Source: Candidatus Aminicenantes bacterium UBA876
Lineage (GTDB): Bacteria; Acidobacteriota; Aminicenantia; UBA2199
Reading direction: 5' to 3'
Assembly (NCBI GenBank): GCA_002294665.1
Contig: DBFQ01000006.1
Coordinates: 1 to 9,291 of the forward strand
DNA: 9,291 nucleotides
Below, piece by piece: positions 1 through 7,100 of the stretch. The position numbers and the translations under genes are program-made. Numbering within the stretch: position 1 is the stretch's first letter; each line of letters starts with the position of its first letter. Under the pieces are notes generated by a model. It was not told where the DNA came from. It did not search any database and saw only the letters and a program-made list of their open reading frames with translations.

Positions 1-60
1 ATTTCGGTCATTTGAATTTGTTTGGAATTTCGGATTTTGTGCTTCGGATTTGAAACAAGG
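1..60. repeat. AT-rich low-complexity intergenic repeat
   Basis: This stretch is built from degenerate copies of an ATTTCGG/TTCGGATTT word. ATTTCGG occurs at 1-7 and 27-33, and TTCGGATTT occurs at 29-37 and again at 43-51, a 14-base period. No reading frame here looks coding. It resembles the decayed low-complexity spacers seen between genes in some anaerobic bacterial genomes. No function is inferred. Confidence 0.5.
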
Positions 61-90
61 CGACAAGAGGCTAATGGCCAAGGAAAATGA

Positions 91-170
91 GGTAACAGGC
101 GTACGGGCGGGTTTGAAACCGGCCCCTACCAATGTTTTTACTGTCACCTGTCTTCCTGTCTCCTGCTACC
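91..170. repeat. Nested palindromic intergenic element
   Basis: The core at 101-129 is a 29-base near-palindrome: left arm GTACGGGCGGGTTT, a central G, right arm AAACCGGCCCCTAC, with only two arm positions failing to pair. It is bracketed by a second inverted repeat, GGTAACAGG at 91-99 against CCTGCTACC at 162-170 (8 of 9 pair). Between the core and the right outer arm lies a CCTGT-rich run (141-165). The core resembles intergenic palindromes of the form TAGGGGCGGGTTT...AAACCCGCCCCTA that I recall as scattered through many bacterial genomes. A T5 run at 135-139 follows the core, but six bases away, which is loose for an intrinsic terminator. It is probably a non-autonomous repeat element; its function is unknown. 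Confidence 0.6.
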
Positions 171-205
171 TTTTTCAACTTTGTGGATGTTTTTAACGTT
201 AATGC

Positions 206-234
206 TGGACAAAACGCGTTCTTTACGTTATATT
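206..234 (+). promoter_or_regulatory. Sigma70-type promoter of rex
   Basis: A -35 box TGGACA (206-211, 5 of 6 to TTGACA) and a -10 box TATATT (229-234, 5 of 6 to TATAAT) are separated by exactly 17 bases. Transcription would start near 241, giving a leader of about 23 nt before the rex start codon. A perfect 10-bp palindrome, TTAACGTTAA (193-202), lies just upstream of the -35 box, and GTTAAC (242-247) lies at the predicted start site. These could be operator sequence, but neither matches the Rex consensus (TTGTGAA, four bases, TTCACAA). Confidence 0.6.
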
Positions 235-263
235 TCAAACTGTTAACGATATATGAGGCCATC

Positions 264-926
264 ATGAAACGCAAAGTCAGTTTACGGGTTATCCGTCGCA
301 TTTCTTTCTATTATGAAGCGTTGTTGAAACTGGACCTTCCGGAAGATTCCTACGTGTCTTCCAAGAAGCTGGAAGAGATCACCGGGGTTTCCTGCAATCA
401 GGTACGCCAGGACTTCTTTTACCTGGGAATCTCGATCGGCAAGCAGAAGAAAGGCTACCAGGTCAAGAAATTGTTCACCGAACTGCGGCGCGTGCTTTCG
501 ATTGATCGCGGTGCGGACGTGGTGGTGATCGGAGCCGGCCGCCTGGGTTGCGCCCTGGCCCAGTACAAGATCTTCAAGGTTCGCAACATCAATGTCAAAG
601 CCCTGTTCGATATCGATCCCAACCTGGTTGGGCGGGAGTTGCAGGCCAAGGGCAAGAGCCTGCCGATCCTGCACATGGATGAGTTGAAAGGCTATCTGAA
701 AAAGCATCCCGAGATCCGCATCGCCGTGCTCGCCGTGCCCGAGGATGCGGCCCAGGCAACCCTCGATCATTTGATCGAACTGGGATTCAAGGGGATCGTC
801 AATTTCGCGCCCCGGATCCTCAAGCTTCCCAGGGGAGCCGAGGACGTTCAATTGGTGAATGACTGCATCGGGGCCTCTCTATACAAAATCATTTACCAGA
901 TTTACCACGAGGATGCCGCCGAATGA
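264..926 (+). CDS. rex: Redox-sensing transcriptional repressor Rex
   Basis: Rex family repressors bind operator DNA when the NADH/NAD+ ratio is low and release it when NADH binds, so they control fermentative and respiratory genes. The 220-residue product has the family's usual length. Residues 1-75 form the winged-helix DNA-binding domain, with the recognition segment around 31-55 (VSSKKLEEITGVSCNQVRQD). Residues 84-200 form the Rossmann NAD(H) domain, with GAGRLG at 90-95, FDID at 115-118, AVP at 157-159 and NFAP at 180-183. The C-terminal helix (201-216) is the segment that swaps between subunits in known structures. The ATG at 264 is chosen over an upstream in-frame ATG at 132 because the family homology begins there and GAGG (255-258) sits 5 nt upstream; the 132 start would also precede the predicted promoter. 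The wing segment (ISIGKQKKGYQV) is somewhat divergent from the usual glycine-rich version. It may head an operon with the next gene, 29 nt downstream. Confidence 0.93.
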   Translation: MKRKVSLRVIRRISFYYEALLKLDLPEDSYVSSKKLEEITGVSCNQVRQDFFYLGISIGKQKKGYQVKKLFTELRRVLSIDRGADVVVIGAGRLGCALAQYKIFKVRNINVKALFDIDPNLVGRELQAKGKSLPILHMDELKGYLKKHPEIRIAVLAVPEDAAQATLDHLIELGFKGIVNFAPRILKLPRGAEDVQLVNDCIGASLYKIIYQIYHEDAAE

Positions 927-955
927 CGGCGCTGCCGGCGGAAGCTGTTTAGACC

Positions 956-2200
956 ATGCCCCTGTTGTATCTGTTGTTGTTTATATTGCTGGTGTTGTTT
1001 TCCGGCTTTTTCTCTTCCGCGGAAACCGCCCTGCTGTCCCTCAACCGCATCCGCCTGGGGTTAAGGGCCCGCCGCGGCAGCCACCGGGCCCGCCTGCTGG
1101 AGAGTACCCTCAAGAATCCCGATGAGTTTCTGTCCACCATCCTGATCGGCAACAACCTGGTCAACATCGCTTCCGCCTCGATCGCCACCCTGGTGTTTTC
1201 CCGCTACATTGTTGCGGATGAGCACTTGACGGTGCTGCTGTCAACCGCATTCACCACCGCGGTGGTACTGATTTTTGCGGAAGTGCTGCCCAAGTCGTAC
1301 GCCTTTCGTTACAGCGAACGCTTGTCCTATACCTACGCTTACCCGCTGCGCTTCTTTAAATACCTGTTTTTCCCCCTGGTCCGCGTCATCGCCTGGTTCC
1401 AGCGCATGGTTTTCCGCAAGCCGGTACAGGTGCGCGGGTTTACTCCGGGAGAGGTCAAGCATTTCCTGGAAACCCAGACCCAGCTTTTCCACCAGAGCCC
1501 GGACAATCTGCGCATGATCAACGAGATCATCGATATCGCCCGCAAAGACATCAAGAGCATCATGACGCCGAGGGTCAGCGTCCGCGCGTTGGATGAAAAC
1601 GCCGATTTCGAGGCGCTGAAACGCATGATCATCGAAGAACGCGTATCCAAGGTTCCGCTGTACCGGGGCAACCTGGACCAGATCACCGGGATTGTCCATG
1701 CCCGGGATGTTCTGGCTGCCGTGATGAACGGGCGGCTGACCGAGATGCCGCTTAAGAACCTGGCCCGGGAGCCGCTTTTTATTTCCGAGTATTCTTCCCT
1801 GAATTACGTGATTGACCGCTTCCGCGAACGCCGCGAACAGATGGCGGTGATTCTCGATGAATACGGTATTACCATCGGCATCCTGACGTTGAACGATATC
1901 TTTACGGAGATTTTCGGTGATATGGATATGCCCCGTCACCATGTCCGTCGCGTCGCGGACGGAGTGTACCGTGTTCCCGGCAACATGCCGGTGGAGGAGT
2001 TGAACGAATACCTGGGGTTGCAGTTGCCCGTGCGCAAGGACTATACCACCATAAACGGATTGTTTACCTTTCACTGCGGCCGCATGCCCCGGCCGGGAAC
2101 CCTGATCCGCCTGGGGCCGGTACAGCTCCAGGCTTTGCGCATGGGACGGCGCAGGATCGAAGAGATCCGCCTCAGGGTATTGCCGGGACCGGGCTGCTGA
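956..2200 (+). CDS. CNNM/CorC-type (HlyC-like) membrane protein with CBS pair
   Basis: This 414-residue protein has the standard three-part layout of the bacterial CNNM/CorC family, often annotated as hemolysin family protein. Members whose function is known take part in Mg2+ (or Co2+) efflux. Residues 1-150 are the DUF21 transmembrane domain with helices near 3-20, 61-83, 94-112 and 130-148, and the conserved stretches SGFFSSAETALLS (16-28), TILIGNNLVNI (61-71) and EVLPKSYAFR (109-118). Residues 200-325 are a tandem CBS pair, starting with IMTPR (202-206) and ending with DEYGITIGILTLNDIFTEIFGD (301-322); such pairs bind adenine nucleotides. Residues 330-410 are the C-terminal CorC/HlyC domain. 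GGAAG at 940-944 lies 11 nt before the ATG. It follows rex closely and may be cotranscribed with it. The ion specificity cannot be told from sequence, and the hemolysin label should not be taken literally. Confidence 0.9.
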   Translation: MPLLYLLLFILLVLFSGFFSSAETALLSLNRIRLGLRARRGSHRARLLESTLKNPDEFLSTILIGNNLVNIASASIATLVFSRYIVADEHLTVLLSTAFTTAVVLIFAEVLPKSYAFRYSERLSYTYAYPLRFFKYLFFPLVRVIAWFQRMVFRKPVQVRGFTPGEVKHFLETQTQLFHQSPDNLRMINEIIDIARKDIKSIMTPRVSVRALDENADFEALKRMIIEERVSKVPLYRGNLDQITGIVHARDVLAAVMNGRLTEMPLKNLAREPLFISEYSSLNYVIDRFRERREQMAVILDEYGITIGILTLNDIFTEIFGDMDMPRHHVRRVADGVYRVPGNMPVEELNEYLGLQLPVRKDYTTINGLFTFHCGRMPRPGTLIRLGPVQLQALRMGRRRIEEIRLRVLPGPGC

Positions 2201-2269
2201 CATCGCGCCGCTGAGACCGATTCCGGCGTGATGTGGCCGCTGATGCTATCTTTTCCGGCGCGAATCCCG

Positions 2270-2275
2270 TATAAT
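2270..2275 (+). promoter_or_regulatory. Possible -10 box upstream of smpB
   Basis: A perfect TATAAT occurs in the 145-base gap between the CNNM-type gene and smpB. No good -35 hexamer lies at 16-18 bases; the region 2247-2252 reads TATCTT. If used, transcription would begin near 2281, at the base of a GC-rich hairpin, CCGGCG (2282-2287) against CGCCGG (2298-2303), in the smpB leader. The weak -35 makes this a candidate only. Confidence 0.35.
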
Positions 2276-2345
2276 GGAGGTCCGGCGAGGGGCTTTCCGC
2301 CGGGGTTTTCCGGAGTGATGCCGTCCGCTATTTCCCAGAGACAAA

Positions 2346-2816
2346 ATGAGCAAGGAAGATAAAAACAGCCGTGTTATCACGATAAACCGCAAAGCCTTCC
2401 ATGATTATGAGATCCTTTCCAAGCATGAAGCCGGAATCGTCCTGGTCGGCACTGAGGTCAAGGCGATCCGTGAAGGCAGGGTGAATCTCAAGGATTCCCA
2501 TGTTGAGATCCGCGCCGGTGAAGCCTTCCTGGTCAATTGCCACATCGGTCCCTATTCAGCGGCTTCGATCAACAACCATGAACCCGAACGGCCACGCAAA
2601 CTGTTATTGCATGCCCGGGAGTTGCGCAAGTTCGATCAACGCGTCACGGTCAAGGGGGTGACGATCGTCCCCCTGCGTATGTACTTCAACGCCCGGGGCC
2701 GGGTAAAACTCGAAGTGGGTCTGGTAAAGGGTCGCCGCAGTTATGACAAGAAAGAAAAGATCAAGGAGCGGGACATCCGCCGCGAAGTGGACCGCGAACT
2801 CAAGCGTTACAACTAG
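2346..2816 (+). CDS. smpB: SsrA (tmRNA)-binding protein SmpB
   Basis: SmpB binds the tRNA-like end of tmRNA and delivers it to ribosomes stalled on broken messages for trans-translation. The 156-residue product has the normal length. Residues 14-125 form the beta-barrel core, opening with INRKAFHDYEI (13-23) and including the family signature GTEVKAIREGRVNLKDSHV (35-53) and NCHIGPYS (64-71). The C-terminal tail (133-156), rich in Lys, Arg and Glu (DKKEKIKERDIRREVDR), becomes helical in the ribosomal mRNA channel; in many homologues the residue after KERD is Trp, here Ile. The only ribosome-binding signal before the ATG is a weak AGAGA (2337-2341). No ssrA gene is present in this window: the next gene runs convergently, 16 bp away. 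Confidence 0.95.
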   Translation: MSKEDKNSRVITINRKAFHDYEILSKHEAGIVLVGTEVKAIREGRVNLKDSHVEIRAGEAFLVNCHIGPYSAASINNHEPERPRKLLLHARELRKFDQRVTVKGVTIVPLRMYFNARGRVKLEVGLVKGRRSYDKKEKIKERDIRREVDRELKRYN

Positions 2817-2835
2817 CCGGCCTGTCTGCGGGCTA
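2814..2835. other. Hairpin spanning both convergent stop codons
   Basis: The inverted repeat TAGCC (2814-2818) and GGCTA (2831-2835) contains the TAG stop of smpB on the plus strand and the TAG stop of the dehydrogenase on the minus strand. Two further pairs form inside after one G-G mismatch, leaving a loop of about six bases. There is no T-run on either side, so it is not a standard intrinsic terminator, though it could weakly hinder read-through between the convergent genes. Confidence 0.3.
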
Positions 2836-4086
2836 TCCCAGTTGTGAAGCGATGTGTTCGGTCAGCTTCCCCAGGCAGTTCACGTAACTGCCGTATTCAT
2901 TGTCATACCAGCCCATGATCTTGGCGTGGGTCACCGGGATATGGATGTCCCGCATATCCTGTATGCCCGCCTGGGACAGGATTTCGGCCGGTACTTTCAA
3001 GAATCCCGTCCGCGTATGAATCTCATTGCCTTCAATCACGACGGCGGCGGGAAAGCCCAGCATATCCAGCGACACGTTCTGCCGCTTTGAAAAGAAGAGC
3101 AATCCCTTCTGAGAACCGTTTTCCGCTGTCCGGTAGATGTTTTTGATGTAGTCGGCGTTGATGATGGGCGCCCGGTTTTCGTGCAGGCGTGAATGGAAGG
3201 TGATGTTGAGCGCGATCAGCGACACGGAGGTGGTGGGGATGCGGATGGAATCGGCCATGAAGCCGAAATTGATAATCTCGGGCAGTACCTTTTCCAGCGT
3301 CTGGGCGGCGCCGGTGGAGGATAGAATGATGTTGTTGATGACCGAGCGGTTTTTTCTCAGGTCGGACGCCCCGGCTCCCGGGACGGCATCCAGAACGCTC
3401 TGCGTGTTTGTGGCCGCGTGGACCGTGGACATCGAGGCGGTCAGGATCTTGTTGGTCTCGGGGTCTTCCAGCAACGGGTTGATCATGTGGGCCAGCCCGG
3501 TTGTGGTGCAGGATGCGGCGGAGATCACGTGGTGTTTCAGGGGATTGTATGTCAGATGGTTGATTCCGTAGATCAGTGTCGGGAAATCCCCGGAATCGGC
3601 CAGGGCCTTGTTCTTGATCGAGAAGGGGGCGCTGACGATCACCTTGTGGGCGCCCGCGCTCAGGTGCCCCGTCACGCTGCCCTTGGGGTCGTCTTCCGGC
3701 AGGAACGGATCGCGGAACCTGCCGGTGCAGTCGACCACGATGCGGACGCCCTCACTTTTCCAGTTGATGTTCCTGGGATTCCGCTCGGTGTTGAGGATCT
3801 TTACGGGGAACCCGTCGATCTCAAAAATGATTTTTGCGGAATCGGCAACGCGGATGTCGCATTTCCTGCCGCTGTAACCATACAGAAAACGGTCCAGGGA
3901 TCCGTAAGTGGAATCGGCGGTCAGTGAATGCAAAAGGTCGTCCAGGTTCTTGCCCACATCTCGGCCGATGTTCACCACTGCGCCGCCGAATTTTCCGGAC
4001 ATGATGTGATGCCAGAGGGTCAATTTACCGATCCGGCCCAGACCATTGATACCCAACAACTCTTTTCCACCGGCTCTGGTTTTCAT
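2833..4086 (-). CDS. Long, divergent glyceraldehyde-3-phosphate dehydrogenase
   Basis: GAPDH oxidises glyceraldehyde-3-phosphate with NAD(P)+ and phosphate to 1,3-bisphosphoglycerate in the cytosol. This 417-residue protein keeps the catalytic set: GINGLGRIG (12-20) for the dinucleotide, Cys193 in SAASCTTTG, His223 in STVHAATNTQ, Arg247 and Arg282 for phosphate contacts, SSTGAA (256-261), and Asn396 in GWYDNEYG. It is about 85 residues longer than the usual 330-340. Cys193 sits about 44 residues later than in the E. coli enzyme, and there is roughly 30 residues of extra sequence between 300 and 390. SAASCTT replaces the usual SNASCTTN, as in the longer bacterial GAPDH class. The usual Asp after the second strand (IND) is replaced by NIGRD, so NAD versus NADP preference is uncertain. 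The ATG at 4086 is preferred over an in-frame GTG at 4098 because AAGGTGG (4095-4101) lies 8 nt upstream. It starts 21 nt after the dikinase-like gene, so cotranscription is likely. A role on a different phosphorylated aldehyde (for example erythrose-4-phosphate) is not excluded. Confidence 0.85.
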   Translation of the reverse strand: MKTRAGGKELLGINGLGRIGKLTLWHHIMSGKFGGAVVNIGRDVGKNLDDLLHSLTADSTYGSLDRFLYGYSGRKCDIRVADSAKIIFEIDGFPVKILNTERNPRNINWKSEGVRIVVDCTGRFRDPFLPEDDPKGSVTGHLSAGAHKVIVSAPFSIKNKALADSGDFPTLIYGINHLTYNPLKHHVISAASCTTTGLAHMINPLLEDPETNKILTASMSTVHAATNTQSVLDAVPGAGASDLRKNRSVINNIILSSTGAAQTLEKVLPEIINFGFMADSIRIPTTSVSLIALNITFHSRLHENRAPIINADYIKNIYRTAENGSQKGLLFFSKRQNVSLDMLGFPAAVVIEGNEIHTRTGFLKVPAEILSQAGIQDMRDIHIPVTHAKIMGWYDNEYGSYVNCLGKLTEHIASQLG

Positions 4087-4094
4087 GCTGAGGT

Positions 4095-4101
4095 CCACCT
4101 T
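4095..4101 (-). promoter_or_regulatory. Ribosome binding site fixing the dehydrogenase start
   Basis: Read on the minus strand this is AAGGTGG, 8 nt before the ATG at 4086. For the alternative GTG at 4098 the purine-rich bases would lie directly against the codon, so the ATG is the better start. Confidence 0.6.
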
Positions 4102-4107
4102 CCGTTT

Positions 4108-7100
4108 TTATAGTTCTTTGACTTTTATGGGATAATTGCCTTTGTACACGATCCCGTTGTTGCCGTCGATGGCAATCGGATCGAAAGCCGCGAATGTGTT
4201 GTCGTTGATTGTGCAAGTTTTCTGCTGTTCATTGACAACCATGTCTTCACAGTTTACCACACAAATCTTGCCGAGTGTAGCCGCGGTAACGGCGGCATGA
4301 GATGTGGCCCCGCCCCTGGCGGTCAACAGTCCCTCGCACTCGAAGATGATCTCAATGTCATCCGGAACCGTGTCCGGCCGGACCAGGATGGCTTTGGTTT
4401 TCTTGTGTTTCCGTTTCAGGATTTCCAGGTCCTGATGATCGAAAACCATGACTCCGTTCAACACATCGTTGCCGATCCCGATTCCGCAGCCGACCGGCTT
4501 CATTTTGTTTTTGGGGGTATTGAAGATGCGCATGCGGCTTTGTTGCATTACCGACATGTCCCGGGTCTGCAGGATATACAGGTCTTCCGGAGCGGCGGTC
4601 TCAAAAGTGAACTCGATCTCCTGGTGCCCGAATCCGTGAATTTCAAGCAGCTCAAGCGCGATCTCTTTCAATCGCGAGTAGATTCTGGGGAAGGCGGTCT
4701 CAAGCGAAAATGGGCTTTTCTGATAGTGCTGACTGCGTTGCTTCTCGCTGATCGGCAACGTTTTCACCAGTCCGGACACAATGTCTTCCCCCTGGCTCAG
4801 GAAAGAGAAATCACCCGTCAGGTTGATGCCGTGCGAGTTGTCGTGGACATCCCGGGTAAACAGCACGCCGGTGCCCGACTCATCATGCAGGTTTCCGAAA
4901 ACCATCTGTTGCACGCTCACCGCCGTGCCCCATTCATCCGCGATCTGCAGGTGTTCGCGGTAGAATTTTGCCCGCGGCGTATTCCAGGAGTGGAACACCG
5001 ACAATACGGCCTGCTTTAATTGCAGGAACGGGTCGGGCTCCAGAAAGATGTTGTGGTCGTTGAGGATTTGTTTGTAGGCGTGCGCGATCTCTTTCATGAC
5101 GGCTGGAGGGAAATCGACTTTCTGGGCGATGCCGTGTTTGCGCTTGTAATCGAGCATGATCTGGTCGAAGTCGTTTCGATCCATGCCGTGGGATTGGCCC
5201 CATGTCTGCAGCAGGCGGCGGTAGCAATCCCACGAGGTCCAGCCGAAATTGGGCTTTTTGCTGATCAGTGCGGTGATTTCGTCATTCAGACCGACATTCA
5301 GGAATGTGCTCATGGCGCCGGGCATGGATATCGTCGATCCGGAACGCACGCTGAGCAACAAGGGATTCCGTGGGTTGGCGAATCTTTTTTTTGTGAGCAG
5401 TTCAAGCTTTTTGATGTGGCCTTTGATCAGGTTGTCGATATCGTTGTTCAACGGCGGCAGCTTGCTGATGGAATTCACGCGGCGGAAGATCTCCGTGGTA
5501 ATCACAAAGCCCGGGGGGACGGGATAGTGGTTCAGGTACAACTTTTTCTGAAAGTAGGCTTTTGATCCCAGAAACACCTGGTTGTCCATTCCGGGTGTCG
5601 CCTGGTAAATCGGACTGATCGCCTGGTCCGGTTCGTAAGTCATGATGTTCTGGATTTCTCTTTCAGACAGGTCGCTGCTCATTTTGCGCAGGCTGTTCAG
5701 GGTCCTGCCGATGAAATTGTCCAGGAACTGGATCAGGAAGGCCGAAGAAAGCAGTTCGCGGTAGAAAGTCTCGGATTGCATGGCGATGATCTTGTGGATC
5801 GCGTGGGGGTTTTTTTTCTCTTCCGTACCGATATGCTGCGGAATAATCAAGCGTAACAATTTCTCGTATGGGTGAATGAAGTATTTGGCGATGATTTCCT
5901 TTACGCTGGCTTCCATGAACTGAAAAATATTGATGTATTGCGTGATGGTGAAACTTCCGGAGGTCAGGCTGTATTGATACATCTTCAGGTTGCTGTCGAA
6001 TCCCTGGCTGTAGATGCCGTCCAGGCTCAGGCCTTCGCGCAGGAGTTCGATCACGGAGAAAATCTCTTTCAGGGTCTTGGCGGTACAATATTCGGCGTTC
6101 ATTTCCTTGATGATGCGGGTGACCAGGATGGAGGCGACTCTTTCCAGGCGGAACGTCAGGCCCAACGCTTCGAACTTGGTTTCCCGGTACTGTCCGTACA
6201 TGGAAGGGATGCCGAAAGCGATATGTCTTTTGTAATAGATGCTTTCCCAGCCCTCGCTGACGGCCGGGTCGAAGATGATCTGATTCAGCTTGACCATCAG
6301 GGAAAGGGTCAGTTTCAAGGCCTCCACATGCCGTTTGTTCTTCATGCATGCCTGGAGCCGCCTGATCTTTTCTTTCTCAATGAAGGGATAGCGTTCCAGT
6401 ATGCCCGCGATATCCTTGGTTTCAAAGGAGTATTTTTCTTTCAGCAACTGGAACAATTCGATCAACAGGCCGACCCGCCTGATATCGTTGTGATCGGCGT
6501 GATTGGTTTTTGACAGGCGTTCGGACAGGCCGTTCTTGTCCATTTCCAGCAGTTCATCAAGTGAGCAGCGGTTGATCCTGCAGGCCCTCCTGAGGACCTG
6601 GTGCACCCCCCTGACCCAGGGACCGTTCACGTCGACCGTGTCCAGTACATTCCGCGGAACGATGTTCACCAGTCTTTTCCTGTCGAGGTCATACCAGAAA
6701 CGGATGATTTCCAGGGTGATCCGGATATGCGAATTGTTTCCCTCGGTGTGAACCTGCTTGCGCAGAAAATGGATCAGCTTGTCGTTCCGCTGTGAGATTT
6801 CGTCCGCGCTGGTGGTGACTTCACGCAATGTCCCTTCCGCGCCGATCTCGTTGAAGTAAACGGGAAAGATGCGGGTAAGTTGTTTGATCTGCTTGTATAT
6901 CGGCGATATGTTGGAATTAAGCAGTTGCGTGACATCTTTCTGAAACAGGTCGGTGTCGTAAATGAATATCCCCCCCAGGCGCAGGTTGATGATCAACGCC
7001 GAAAGGAGTTTTTTCAGCATTTCCGGGTTGTATTCAATCAGTTCGAGCCAGACGCGGATATTCTTCACGTGATTGGGGTTGACTTTCAATTGCCAGTTGT

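Noticed and set aside
101..139. Intrinsic terminator made of the 29-bp palindrome and T5 run
   Set aside because: The T-run begins six bases after the stem and no gene is seen upstream in the window to be terminated.
132..263. N-terminal extension of Rex from the ATG at 132
   Set aside because: The extra 44 residues have no Rex homology, cover the predicted promoter, and the ATG at 264 has a good ribosome binding site.
2274..2362. Two tiny overlapping ORFs (2274-2318 and 2318-2362) joined by TGATG and running into the smpB start
   Set aside because: Each encodes only 14 residues, the first has no leader if TATAAT is the -10 box, the GGAG before the second is only 2 nt from its ATG, and neither peptide resembles a known leader.
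2817..2832. An ssrA (tmRNA) gene next to smpB
   Set aside because: Only 16 bases separate smpB from the convergent dehydrogenase gene and no tRNA-like or tag-coding sequence was seen in the window's other gaps.
3418..3927. Long open frames antisense to the GAPDH and dikinase-like genes
   Set aside because: They are shadows of strongly recognisable minus-strand genes and their translations show no family features.
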